Shown one piece after another: positions 31,453-41,950 of a stretch of DNA of 64,000 nucleotides. Under the pieces are notes generated by a model. That model searched no databases. It worked only from the letters and a program-made list of their open reading frames with translations, and was not told the origin of the DNA. The stretch comes from Rhipidocladum racemiflorum (taxonomy: Eukaryota > Streptophyta > Magnoliopsida > Poales > Poaceae). Every line of letters starts with the position of its first letter. Within the stretch, counting starts at the first letter, position 1. The position numbers and the translations under genes are program-made. The stretch is taken from NCBI GenBank assembly GCA_036346355.1, contig CM070577.1:85582509-85646508 (forward strand), in the 5' to 3' direction.

Positions 31453-32265
31453 CAGGGTTAACAAAACCGTTTTCGAATTGAAAATCGAGTTCTCGACGGT
31501 ACCGATTTACCACGAAAATCGAGCGAAAATCGTCAAAAACCGAAGAATTTCAAAACTAAGCGTTTAAAAAAATTCAAAACAAATTCAAAGAAAAAAATGA
31601 AATCGACCGGTTTTCTCGAAAACCCATCGATTTCTCGAAAAATGCCTCAGACAAATTTCAACAATTTTTCAATTCATTTAGTGCTTCTAAAAATCAAAAC
31701 AATAATTAATAAAAAGAAACATAAACATAGTCAGATTTTCATAAAACTTTACAAACTTGACAATGATCTAAAATTTTAATTATAGAAACATTAGACTTCA
31801 TTTAGTGTCCTAGAAAATAAAAAAAAATACAAAGATAGTAGCACTGTTAATTTTTTTTAAATACAATGGTATTATCATTTTTTAAAAAATTTACTTAATT
31901 ATTATCAGTGCCTCAAAACCCCACACAAAAATTTATAAAAATATTAGACTTCATTTAGTGCCCCTAGAAAATTAAAAATAGAAGAACATATACAAAGATG
32001 GTATCATTGTCAGAATTTTTTAAAAAATACATAGGTCTGATAATCAATTGAAAAATTTACATAATCATTAGCATTACCTCAGGACCTCACAAATAAAATT
32101 TCAAAACTTTTAAGACTTTTGGTTAATTTTTTTCAAGTTTCATGAATATCTAGAATTTGAATTCGACTGTTTTACCCACCAGTTTCAAAAATTGTACGGC
32201 CTCGGTAAGCTCTATTTTTGAAAAAATCGAGCAATTTACGACGTTTTTTCAAACCATGACCGAGA
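31453..32265. mobile_element. hAT-like repeat of the CAGGGTTnACAAAAC family, long member
   Basis: It begins CAGGGTTAACAAAACCGTTT, the same end as the elements at 37944-38278 and 39622-39955 (reverse). It ends near TTTTTTCAAACCATG, a degenerate mirror. Many AAAATCGA words are shared with those copies in the outer parts. The middle 500 bp are AT-rich and unrelated. The flanks do not match, so the right boundary is uncertain. Confidence 0.5.
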
Positions 32266-32823
32266 GCCATGCGCTATGGAAACCACCGGTCTATACAAAC
32301 ACCATCACCACCTCTTCATAATAGAGATTCAATCAGATCTGAGATGCCACCTCCAGAAATCAGCCCCTATCAGTTTTTTTCCAAATTTAATTAAAGTTGT
32401 GTTTTAAAGACTGTATCGATATCTAAAATATTAGTTTTTTAAAACCGGAGGGAGCATTAAGTCAGAACTCTCCGATCTTGCTTGAATGGACCATAGTGCT
32501 GTGATTACTGTTACAAAATACCACACACCACTCTTAAGCATACATATGTGTACCCATCCGTTACACACGATGAAAAAAATGTGATTGAAGACTCAAGACC
32601 TTGGTAATGTAGAAACATGTTGGCTACTAAACACGTATGCATTTATATTCATTTCTAATTTTTATTCAAGAGAACCGTGTGTACGATCCTAAGATCCTGT
32701 TTGACAAATTAGAACCGGACCGTTTCTACTAGATTCTGAAGAAAAAAAAATCTTAGATCGTTTCTTCTTTTTTCACACCGTGGCTGAATGAGTCTTAACC
32801 CAGTTCCACCCCGATTCACAGAA
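32266..32823. other. Intergenic, nothing recognised
   Basis: AAACCGGAGGGAGCA at about 32442-32456 looks like one Stowaway end without a partner. Confidence 0.4.
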
Positions 32824-33071
32824 TCTCTACTATTCTAAAGCAGCACTTGGTGGCAGTGGTCCGTTCTTCCCACGTCATTAATTGCCGCTTAATTGCCCTG
32901 CTTAATTGCCCTACGCAAGAAACGAAGCGTTGCTTTAATTAGCCAGCTTTCATAAAAAACGAAGTGTTAAAGGTAGATGTTTGATTTTGTGAAATAATTT
33001 TCTTTATTTTTTAATCTTTATTTTTCGTTATCAATTTTGTTTTTCGTAGCAACGCACGGGCATGTAACTAG
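32824..33071. mobile_element. Probable short non-autonomous Helitron
   Basis: It starts TCTCTACTATTCTAAAGC and ends ACGGGCATGTAACTAG, with A immediately before and T immediately after. TC...CTAG inserted between A and T is the Helitron signature, and TCTCTACTA starts are familiar from grass Helitrons. A clear 3' hairpin was not seen. It lies about 320 bp before the U-box gene start codon. Confidence 0.45.
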
Positions 33072-33310
33072 TCCAATCTAAAACATTTCTATTAAAAATC
33101 TAAAAGTTTTTATTTTTACTATGATCTGAACCGTACAAAACAGACCTATGATAACACGCTATCAGGCAGCTGTTCACCGAATACCGAGCCAACCGAGCAA
33201 GCGTCGGTCTTCTGGTGCTGAGCTGACCTCTTCTCTTCCCTTGCCTTTGGGGAAGCAAGCAAGGAAGGCACGTAATCCCTTCGATCTCTGATCTCTCTTG
33301 CAGCTGGACG

Positions 33311-33337
33311 ACTCGTCGTCGTCGTCGTCGTCGTCGG
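33311..33337. repeat. (GTC)n microsatellite in the U-box gene leader
   Basis: CGT/GTC units are repeated about eight times some 60-80 bp before the start codon, probably within the transcribed leader. Confidence 0.85.
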
Positions 33338-33394
33338 ATTCCTCGGATCTCCTCGCCGCTCGGATCCCTCGCGGGCTCTCCCCTCCCCAGCGCC

Positions 33395-36300
33395 ATGCCC
33401 TCGCGGGTCGCCGCCGAGATCGCCAAGCTCCCGGAGCCGCGGGGCCCCATGCGCCGCCTCTGCGCCGACCTCGCTCGCCGCGTCCGCCTCCTCGCCCCGC
33501 TCCTCGACCACCTCCGCCAACTGGGCCCCGACTCCTCCGACTCCCAGTTGCCTCTAGCCGACGCCCTCCGAGCCGCGCTCCACCTCCTCCAAGCGCTCCA
33601 CCACGGCAGCAAGATCTACCAGGTAGCCCCCAATCCAATCTGCTCGATCTTCCTCTGTTACTATGCAATTCAATCGGCAGACTTTGCGCGCTGCGTTATT
33701 ACAAGGAATGCAAAAAAAAGATTTTTTTGTAGAGCAAGGGCAGCGTCACGGGCGGGGTGCCCCAGACGGCGATGTCAGATGTCGGTGGAGGCGTCCAAGG
33801 AGAGGAAAACAGATGGTGCGGCAGCAGACCGTATGGAGTAGAGATCACCAGGGCTACGGTAACGAAGCGCCTCCGGTGAACAAAGATTGTCACCGGTGAA
33901 TTTCCGGACAGATATTATGTTTTTTGGCAAGGCCGGAAACGAGAAGGACATTATTAAGATGAAAGGAGGAAGGAGTAGAGAGAGAGAGAGAGAGAGGGGC
34001 ATGGCCAGTGTGTGTGATGGGCACAGTGGAATTTAGGAGTGGAACCATTGCCGAATGCCGACATAAGCTGGAGAGGGAGTTTGAGCGACATGGGAGAAGT
34101 TAGGTGAGTCGGCAGTCTTGTGCGAGGTCGCCCCGATATCCAGAACCCAGTCACCGGGGTTCTGCATCAAAAGGTTGTTCATGGCCACCAAAAACCCAGC
34201 CCGATCCCACAAGGTTAGAGTAGAGGGAGCAGAGCCAAAGGTAGTCGGGGCAGAACCGAAGGTAGACGATGCGAAGGAGGTGATGTAGCCTTGCGGGAAC
34301 AGCAACTGAGGGCGCTGGCCGAGCACACCAGGTGCAGGAGACGGGCGCCGCTGGGTGATCCAGGTGGGCGCCTAATTGGGCCATGGGTTGAAGCAGATCC
34401 ATGGCCCAGCAGGTGGAACATGGGGCTGCAGCCGGTTTGACCGCCGGTAGATGGGATGGCACCACCATTGTTGGAGGAGTTGCCTCCACCGCGATGGCGA
34501 CCCTTGTTGCTCCCATTTTTGCTTGACAAGGAGTTGCCCTGGTCACCAATAGAGTTTCCACGATCCCCATTGGACAAAGACTGGCTGTCGGCATTGGGGC
34601 CTCGTTCTTCTTTCAAGGAGAAGGAGAGAGCATGCACGAACAAAGGTGATGAAGGGCTACTCGTGGCGGTGAGGGTAGACATCGGAGAACCACTGGTCGA
34701 GGCTGCAGAGAGCGTTCAACACCATCATCTGGTCGGAGACGGGTTGGCCAACATCTTGGAGTACGTTGGCAAGAGGCTTCAACTTCTGAAAGTATGCCGT
34801 GACTAGGAGCTCACCTTGCACCACGTTACGGAACTGAGCTTTGGGGAAGTTGCACAGGGTTCCTTGTTATCACGGAATAGATCTTCGGTGGCCGACCACA
34901 GGGCATGGGCGGTTTGCGTCGGCTCCATGATAATGTCGAGGATCTCCTCAGAGATCGAGCCGTGCAACCATGTGATGACAAGAGCATCCTGCTGCAGCCA
35001 GTCGATGTTGTCGGGTTGAGAAGGAGAGCCGTCGATGCGGTGCATGAGTTTGAGCGTCTCAAGCATGGCGGTGAAGAAGGTGCGCCATTTGGTATAGTTC
35101 AAAGTTTTGAGATCAAGGCAAATGGGGATATGTGTCTTGATGCTAGCCATGTTAATGGTTTGAGTGGCTAGAGCAATGGAGGGGATGATGGTGGCTGAGG
35201 TAGAGGAGAGTGTAGCGGAAGATTGGGGGGAGATGGTGGATCCTTTGGCGCGGCCATGATGTGCAAGCCAGAAGGGTGGGAGGGAGGGCATAAGGTAGGC
35301 AGGAAAGGCTAGCAGGTCCGAGTGACTTGCGCGCGAGAGAGAGAGGGAGAGGGAGGGGGAGGGGGAGAGAGAGTCACCACACAAGGGGTGCATGCATTCC
35401 TCTGAAGAGAGAGAGAGAGAGAGAGAGAGAGAGTAACCACACAAGGGGTGCATGCATTCCTCTGATTATATGGTTTACAAGAGTAAGTTACAAGGCAAGT
35501 ACAATATCCAAACTGCTGGATACAATCAAGCAAGATATACTCGTGAGCGGGTTGAAAAGATATACACCAAATGAGATTCTATCCATATGTACCGATCCTA
35601 TCTATACAATGTCGACCCATATCCATATATCTTTAACACAGATATTAATTCATTCAGTCCAATCCTGACATTATATGAATTTTGGACAGGCTATGCAAGG
35701 ACATGATATTCTTGACAATTTTGCAACTGTCAACAAACAGATTCAGATGGCATTGGATGACCTGGCCTACGACACCTTTGATATGCCTCAAGAAGTGCAT
35801 GAGCAGGTACTAGCTACTGTCTCCCTTCCTAATCCCTATCTCCACACGCCTTCAAATATGCATGCTGCTGATTAGATGCAATTTCAGGTTGCACTTGTGC
35901 ATTCTCAGTTCAAAAGAGCAGCAACAAGAACCGATTCACAAGATACACAACTTTCAAAGGATCTTGCTTGGGCTCTTAGCGACAAGACATGTGACCCTGC
36001 CGTTCTAACAAGGATCTCTGAAAAGCTGCAACTTCAGACTATTGCAGATATGAAGAAAGAATCCGTAGCCCTGCATGAGATGGTCATTTCCAGTGGTGGT
36101 GAACCTGATGTCTGTCTCGAGGAAATGTCCTCACTGCTCAAGAAGCTCAAAGACTGTGTTATCGCTGAAGCTCCCACCGCTGACACACTCAGTACTATGT
36201 CTGCCTCCATAAAGCATAGATCTCCCATCATCCCGGATGAATTCAGATGCCCCATATCCCTTGAGTTGATGCAAGATCCCGTCCTTGTTTCTAGCGGGCA

Positions 36301-37447
36301 GGTATATGTTCGATTCGATTATGCAAAGCTAACGATTCTAATTAAAATACAGTTCTGTTAACTACCATTGGCTTTTCTTCAGACGTACGAGCGATCTTGC
36401 ATCCAAAAGTGGGTTGATTCTGGGCACAAAACCTGCCCTAGGACGCAGCAGCCCCTTGCACACATGTCCCTAACACCAAACTTTGTCCTCAAAAGCCTGA
36501 TAGCACAATGGTGTGAAGCCAATGGAATCGAGCTTCCCAAGAACAAAGCGAACTCCCGAGATAAGAAAACAGCGAAAAGTTCTGACTACGACCATGCTGG
36601 TCTAGTCTCACTAATGGATAGGCTGAGGAGTGAGAACCAAGATGAGCAACGGGCAGCTGCAGGTGAGATCCGATTGCTTGCAAAGAGAAACGTGAACAAC
36701 CGGATCTGCATTGCTGAAGTGGGAGCTATTCCCTTGCTTGTCAATCTACTCTCCTCTTTGGATCCAAGAACACAGGAACATGCCGTCACAGCACTCCTTA
36801 ACCTCTCCATCCACGAGAACAACAAGGCAAGCATTGTGAACTATCATGCTATCCCTAGGATTGTGGAAGTGCTCAAAACTGGGAGTATGGAAGCCAGGGA
36901 GAACGCAGCAGCCACACTATTTAGCCTGTCAGTTGTAGATGAAAACAAAGTAACCATTGGTGCTGCCGGTGCAATACCTCCACTCATCAATCTTCTGTGC
37001 GACGGGAGCCCAAGAGGCAAGAAAGATGCAGCAACAGCAATTTTTAACCTGTGCATATACCAGGGCAACAAGGTCCGGGCGGTGAAAGCCGGAATCGTCA
37101 TCCATCTGATGAACTTCTTGGTGGATCCTACTGGGGGAATGATTGATGAGGCACTCACTCTCTTGGCAATTCTTGCCGGTAACCCAGAAGGCAAGGCTGT
37201 AATCACTCAATCAGAGCCAATTCCCCCACTTGTCGAGGTGATCAAAAGTGGGTCTCCTCGCAATAGAGAGAACGCTGCAGCAATTCTATGGTCGCTCTGT
37301 TCTGCCGATGCCGAGCAAACCATGGCTGCGAAAGCAGCTGGAGTGGAGGACGTACTCAGGGAACTGTCAGAAACCGGCACAGAGCGTGCAAAGAGGAAAG
37401 CTTCTAGCATCCTGGAGCTCATGCGCCAAGCAGAAGAAGAGGCATGA
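33395..37447 (+). CDS. U-box E3 ubiquitin ligase with armadillo repeats (SPL11/PUB12-14 clade)
   Basis: Plant U-box proteins of this clade transfer ubiquitin from an E2 enzyme to target proteins, and relatives act in cell-death and immune control. Four exons (33395-33622, 35690-35806, 35888-36301, 36383-37447) with GT/AG borders give 607 residues in exact frame. Residues 1 to about 220 form the helical U-box N-terminal domain (AAEIAKLPEPRGPMRRLCAD at the start). The U-box is at about 227-305 (IPDEFRCPISLELMQDPVLV, then TYERSCIQKWVDSGHKTCP across the exon 3/4 junction). Armadillo repeats fill about 325-600 (GAIPLLVNLLSSLDPRTQEH, HAVTALLNLSIHENNKASI, ENAAATLFSLSVVDENKVTI). The length fits the clade (about 610-630). 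Intron 1 (2.07 kb) holds an antisense Copia gag fragment and a GA-rich duplication. Intron-exon layout is as expected and no lesion is seen. The rice ortholog is probably PUB12, but that is inference. Confidence 0.95.
34040..35150 (-). pseudogene. Copia gag and protease fragment in U-box gene intron 1
   Basis: On the minus strand gag starts at 35150 with MASIKTHIPICLDLKTLNYT and continues KWRTFFTAMLETLKLMHRID and WLHGSISEEILDIIMEPTQT, the pattern of plant Copia gag. After frame changes come a Gly/Asn-rich linker and the protease start DWVLDIGATSHKTADSPNF (usual motif DTGA, here DIGA). Nothing of integrase or reverse transcriptase follows. It lies antisense to the host gene inside its first intron and is presumably spliced out. 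Confidence 0.85.
35337..35465. repeat. 60-bp tandem duplication with GA tracts in U-box intron 1
   Basis: CCACACAAGGGGTGCATGCA continuing to TCCTCTGA occurs at 35377-35405 and again at 35437-35465, each preceded by a GA-rich tract (35337-35373 and 35406-35432). Confidence 0.9.
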
Positions 37448-37769
37448 ACCAGACAATATAGATCTGTCAAAAATGTGAGGTTGCGGCATAGCTATAGCCA
37501 ATTGTACACAAAAATACAATTGAATAGTGTTGAAATTTGATTATATATCTTTAGGCAGATCTGCTGAGAATTTTCTGAAAACATATAGATTGGTTGTATA
37601 GTATTCTAACTCAGACCAATATATTTGTACTTCTTGATAAACTATTTGAATGCCTGTGCTTTGCTACGGAATAAAAAAAAACAAACTCATATTGCCCTAG
37701 CACATCGAGCCCTCGTGGTTGCGTTCCACCCTGTTCTTTGCGACTTTGCAGCTATGCTCGGCTTGCGCC
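37448..37769. other. U-box gene 3' region
   Basis: Probable 3' untranslated sequence. AATAAA at 37670-37675 is a possible polyadenylation signal. Confidence 0.5.
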
Positions 37770-38485
37770 CGGGGTTTGCAAAACGGAATCGAGGTTAAAA
37801 ATCAAAGGTCTGGCCGCGCCGATTTATCATGAAAATCGAAAGAAAATTGTTAAAAACCAAAGGGTTTTGAAATCAAATTACTTTGAATTTTTTTTAAAAA
37901 ATTAAAAATCGGTCAATTTTCACCGAAAATCGATGAGCCAACTCAGGGTTCACAAAACCGTTCGAAATCGAGGTTTTCAACCCTATCGAGTCGGTTCGAA
38001 ATCCTAAACCGATTTAATTAAAAAAGTCAAAAAAATTGAAAAATTTTATGCGATGAAAACCGCTCGAAAACCGAGCGATTTTTTGAGAAAACCGCCCAAA
38101 AGGTTCGAGACGTTGACCGGTTTTCCGAGAAAACCGACCAGATTTCGTTTTTTTAATTTGTTTTGAATTTTTTTTTCAAACGCTCGGTTTCGAAACTCTT
38201 CGATTTTTGACGATTTTCGTGATAAATCGGTACCGCCGGGATCTCAATTTCCAGTTCGAAAACGGTTTGGTGAACTTGGGCCAACTGATTTTGTTTGGTG
38301 GACGAATTTTTGAACGATTTTCGTCGATTTTCATCGAAATTTGAACGATTTTCACCGAAAATCAAGCTCTTCGACGAGTTTACGTGCCATAAATTTTTTT
38401 TTTTGATTTTTTTGAATTTGACCAGTCTACCGTCTGATTTAAGATTCGAATCGAATCACCGATTTTCTCTGTTTTGCGAACCCTG
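37770..38485. mobile_element. hAT-like element (outer) split by a member of its own family
   Basis: It starts CGGGGTTTGCAAAACGG and ends CTGTTTTGCGAACCCTG, which are mirror images. After removal of the inner copy (37944-38278 plus one target repeat) about 370 bp remain, rich in AAAATCGA and CGATTTTC words. Its own target duplication is not clear. Confidence 0.7.
37944..38278. mobile_element. hAT-like element (inner), 335 bp
   Basis: CAGGGTTCACAAAACCG mirrors CGGTTTGGTGAACTTG. The flanks AGCCAACT (37936-37943) and GGCCAACT (38279-38286) are an 8-bp target duplication with one change. Size and ends match the element at 39622-39955. Confidence 0.85.
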
Positions 38486-38840
38486 TTTGTGTCGCACCCC
38501 AGGCTCCCGTCTCCCACCTAGCACCCTACCCTGGCTCTGCCACTGCTTCTGTCTTGCCTACGCAGCTACGCTGTCATGCTTGGCCTACGCCTCCTCTACC
38601 CCTCTCTCTCCCTGCAAAGGTGCACGCTGCGTCAGCTCCCTGCCCAACCGCAGCCTATGCTGTGTTGCTGTCGGCGTCCCACCGCCGTCCGTCTGACGGC
38701 AAATCGACAAGCTGCTGCTCCCCCCTTGCCCTGACCCTCTTCTTCCTACGTCAATCTCCTCAAAACTTGCTCCTCTCCCTCTTCTACAAGGTCCTGCATG
38801 AACAGGTAGATCACCTGCGTTGCAAAAAAAAGGTACCAAC
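38486..38840. other. Intergenic, GC-rich
   Basis: Open frames rich in Pro, Ser and Cys occur on both strands without recognisable features. Nothing is supported. Confidence 0.4.
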
Positions 38841-39007
38841 CAGGGGCGGATCCAGGCCCCGGACAGAGTAGGCTGTAGCCCGGGGCATGGTACCGAAAGC
38901 CCACTGAAATTCTATGAAAAATTATTGAAAAATCATTGAAAACAGATATTTAATCTAATATCAGCTGGCCCAGCCCGGGGCTTAGGTCTGGACTAGCTCC
39001 GCCCCTA
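38841..39007. mobile_element. hAT MITE, 167 bp
   Basis: CAGGGGCGGA at the left mirrors TCCGCCCCTA at the right with one mismatch. The perfect 8-bp target duplication GTACCAAC lies at 38833-38840 and 39008-39015. It is closely similar to 1101-1267 and shares its ends with 27445-27696. Confidence 0.95.
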
Positions 39008-39015
39008 GTACCAAC

Positions 39016-39490
39016 AAGGCAACAACACAGCATGACAAGATTGGCGCCGACATTGCAAGACTAGGCTGCCATCATGAGAGCTCATCTGGAACGGCGTAGT
39101 GATGTCCTGTAGGAGAATTCGGCTGTCATCTGTATGTATCTGATGGGAACACCATATAATTTTCTAAAAAAGATGCCAGACAATAGTGCTTTTTTCAATT
39201 GTCACACATTCCACTAAATGTAAATGGGCAGTGAAAAAAAATCAGACCAGTAACCAAATCGACAAAAAAGAAAAACACCTATATATAATGTTATGCATAA
39301 AAAACAGGTTATTTAGCTACATGTCATTGCAAAGTACCCACTTTTGAAATATGCTACTACAAAGTTCTTTTTTAAAATATGCCACCATAGAGTGTGAATT
39401 CTTTTAAATATTGTCATTATGAACAATTTAAGACCATAATGTCCTTAATCTCTTCTTCCTCCCTCCCTCCTTGCATCCATGGTGCTACAC
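39016..39490. other. Intergenic, nothing recognised
   Basis: AT-rich sequence with no supported gene or repeat. Confidence 0.4.
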
Positions 39491-39621
39491 TAGGGCTGGC
39501 TATCGAGCCGGCTTGGGGCAGCCCATGCAAGCTCACCCAAAAAAGTAGCTCGGCTCGTTAAGCTAACGAGCTGAAAGACCAACTCGGCTTGGCTTGATAA
39601 AAGGCTCAAGTTGCTCGTGAG

Positions 39622-39955
39622 CAAGGTTCACCTTACCGTTTAGGTCACGAAAATCGCTAAAAATCGTGCGAACTCAAAATTCAAAAAAAAAATGAAAAAA
39701 AATCAAAAGCTATCGATTTTCGGTGGAAAATCAACAAACTTGGTGAACTTTTTTGGCGATTGATTTTTTGAGCGATTTTCTCGATTTTTGATGAAAATCG
39801 AGCAATTTCTACCGATTTTCGACCGGTTTGTAACACGTAAATTTTTTTCGATTTTTTTTTTTTTGAATTGGACCGGTTTATCGATCAGTTTTTGATATCG
39901 GACCATGGCGATATGGGCGAAAATTGCGCGATTTTCGTCGATTTTGTTAACCCTG
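39622..39955. mobile_element. hAT-like element, 334 bp, nested
   Basis: CAAGGTTCACC at the left and GTTAACCCTG at the right are degenerate mirror ends. The perfect 8-bp target duplication CTCGTGAG is at 39614-39621 and 39956-39963. It belongs to the same family as 37944-38278 by ends, length and CGATTTTC content. Confidence 0.9.
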
Positions 39956-40031
39956 CTCGTGAGCAGCTCATGAGCCACGTCAACTAAGATGAGTCGAGCA
40001 ATATACATGCAGAAATGCAATTGTAGCTAAT

Positions 40032-40959
40032 CAGTGGCAAAGCCAGAAATAAAATAGAGAGTAGGCTCGAAGAGTTGAGCTAGATTAAAATAAACATATT
40101 AAATAACTTATGTTATATTTTTATTAGTTTAAGTGTTACTAATAATACTTTATTATTTGATAAATACATGTACAACATTCACTTGTCAAACATTTTTAAA
40201 TATATAAACAAATTAACACCAATCAATCAAACAAATCGACTATTGTCTCTATTCAACACATTTATATAGTTGCAATTGAAAAACAAAATCATAAATCAAA
40301 AGAAATACCCATACTGTCTATTTGTTGTTTTGGTCAGCCCACTTAGCCGATCAAGCACGATGCGCTATCTTCCCTGAACGTCGCCACACGCTCGCACCCT
40401 CGCTGGCTTCCCGGCATCTGCTCTCCACGACGCACATCAAGCACCCTTGACTCGATGGGCTGTCATGTCCTTGTGAAGGAGAGGCGTTGAACCGTGCCCT
40501 CTCTCCCTTGCTCTATGGTCTTTGCGTGCGTCTAGGATTCTAGTTTAATTGTGCAAGTAACAAGCAAATTCACTAATTATCAAATTAAGCCTCCAATAAG
40601 CTATAGCCCACCAAGCCACATGGTATATGAAACAACTCATCCACCTAGCAAAGCTTCTTCCTCCTTATGCCATGCCCGAGCGCGTGTGCAATCGCTGTCC
40701 CTATGCCAAGAATTAGAGAAGATTTATAAATGCATTATATTTGTAGTATATGACAGATAGTTTAAATCAAATCAAATCATTGATTTGATTAGGAAATTCT
40801 AGTACTCTGCTACCGGAAGAAGTATACATAAATAGTAGCTAATCTAATTTATTATATAAAAAAGAATAAATGATCCACACCGATACTAAAAAATACTTAA
40901 TATCTAGCTGCTGAAGGGGGGCTCCAGCCTAACAGAACCCCCTGTTGGCTACGCCCTTG
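40032..40959. mobile_element. Non-autonomous hAT element, 928 bp, nested
   Basis: CAGTGGCAAAGCC mirrors GGCTACGCCCTTG with four mismatches. The perfect 8-bp target duplication TAGCTAAT is at 40024-40031 and 40960-40967. The body has a GC-richer block (40330-40540) in AT-rich sequence and no transposase. Confidence 0.85.
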
Positions 40960-41210
40960 TAGCTAATTAACTAGTATACAAGTAAAACATAGGTAATTAG
41001 TCAGGAACCAATTAGCAATCTTAACAACTCCAAGCCAACCTAACATGATTATATAAACATACATTAATTTAAATATTCAGCTAATTAAAATTCTTTCACA
41101 TAAAAAAACATCAAAGTAGATATTTAGTTATCGAGACTTAACAAACGATTTATGTATTTGCTTAGGCTCGACTCGTTAAAATACCAAGATGGAAAGACGG
41201 CTCAGCTCGG

Positions 41211-41821
41211 CTCCTTTTATTTTACCAGTCGAGTTGGAGCAGAACGCGAGCTTTTCGCGGCCGCCGCTGTCAATCTTCTCCACTGCATCGCCGCTAGCTT
41301 CTCCCCTATGCTCTGAACCTTCTCCTCTACGCCGCCGCTAGCCCTTCCTACTATCGGTCCACATGTCGTCCCCGTCCCCGTCCCCATTCTATCACCATCG
41401 AGCTCCATCCCACCAATCCGCATGGACGGAGTCATCCCCGAGCTCACCTCCGACCGGATCCGATGACCTCCCGCGCCTCCACCGTCGGATACGGCGTCCA
41501 AGCTCAATCCTTGTAGCCAGAGCTAATCTCCTTCGTCGCTGGCTCATATCTGTCGTCGACATCAACTGATTTGGGCTTCCTCTTCATCGCTTCGTCTTCG
41601 CCATCGCCTGGCCAAATCCACTCAGCCTCGTCGCCACTTCTCCCATTTCCCCCTCCCATCTATCTCTAGGCAAGCGAGGGCCAGATCCAAGGTGGCATCG
41701 TCGGATTCAGTGTAGAAGTCAAGTTGCGGAGTTCGCAGCCGGTGACAAGGACGATTTTCAGAGGTGATGGCGTGCATGGGAGGCGGTGAGGGTAGCGGGG
41801 AATGGGCGAGGTGGACGATAT
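41211..41821. other. Intergenic, GC-rich, no gene recognised
   Basis: A Ser/Pro-rich frame begins with ATG at about 41363 (MSSPSPSPFYHHRAPSHQSA), but it has no splice partner or known motif. Possible captured gene fragment. Confidence 0.35.
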
Positions 41822-41950
41822 GCTTTTCCTTTTAATACAAGTTGAATAAAATCTTGAAGCAAACGAATAGATAAGTAATTATTATTTACCCTTCATCTAT
41901 ACTTTAATATATGTGTAACTTTAAAAAAGAAAAACATAAAAACACCTCTC
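41822..41950. repeat. Dispersed repeat, partner of 7823-7950
   Basis: It aligns over its full length with 7823-7950 in the same orientation. See that entry. Confidence 0.7.

Larger units (their letters stand above)
39491..41210. mobile_element. hAT element remnant hosting two further hAT insertions
   Basis: It starts TAGGGCTGGCTATCGAGCC and has GAGCTCGG/CTCGTTAAGC words like the complete element at 16486-16938. After the two inserts the same style continues near 41160-41212 (GGCTCGACTCG, GGCTCAGCTCGGCTCC). A clean right end is missing, so the outer limit is approximate. Confidence 0.5.

Noticed and set aside
31453..32265. Exact right end and target duplication for the 31.4-32.3 kb repeat
   Set aside because: CCTCCTAC on the left does not match any nearby right flank, so the element is reported with approximate limits.
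33100..33668. Arg/Gly-rich minus-strand frames over the first U-box exon
   Set aside because: Antisense of a real exon and its GTC repeat. Composition only.
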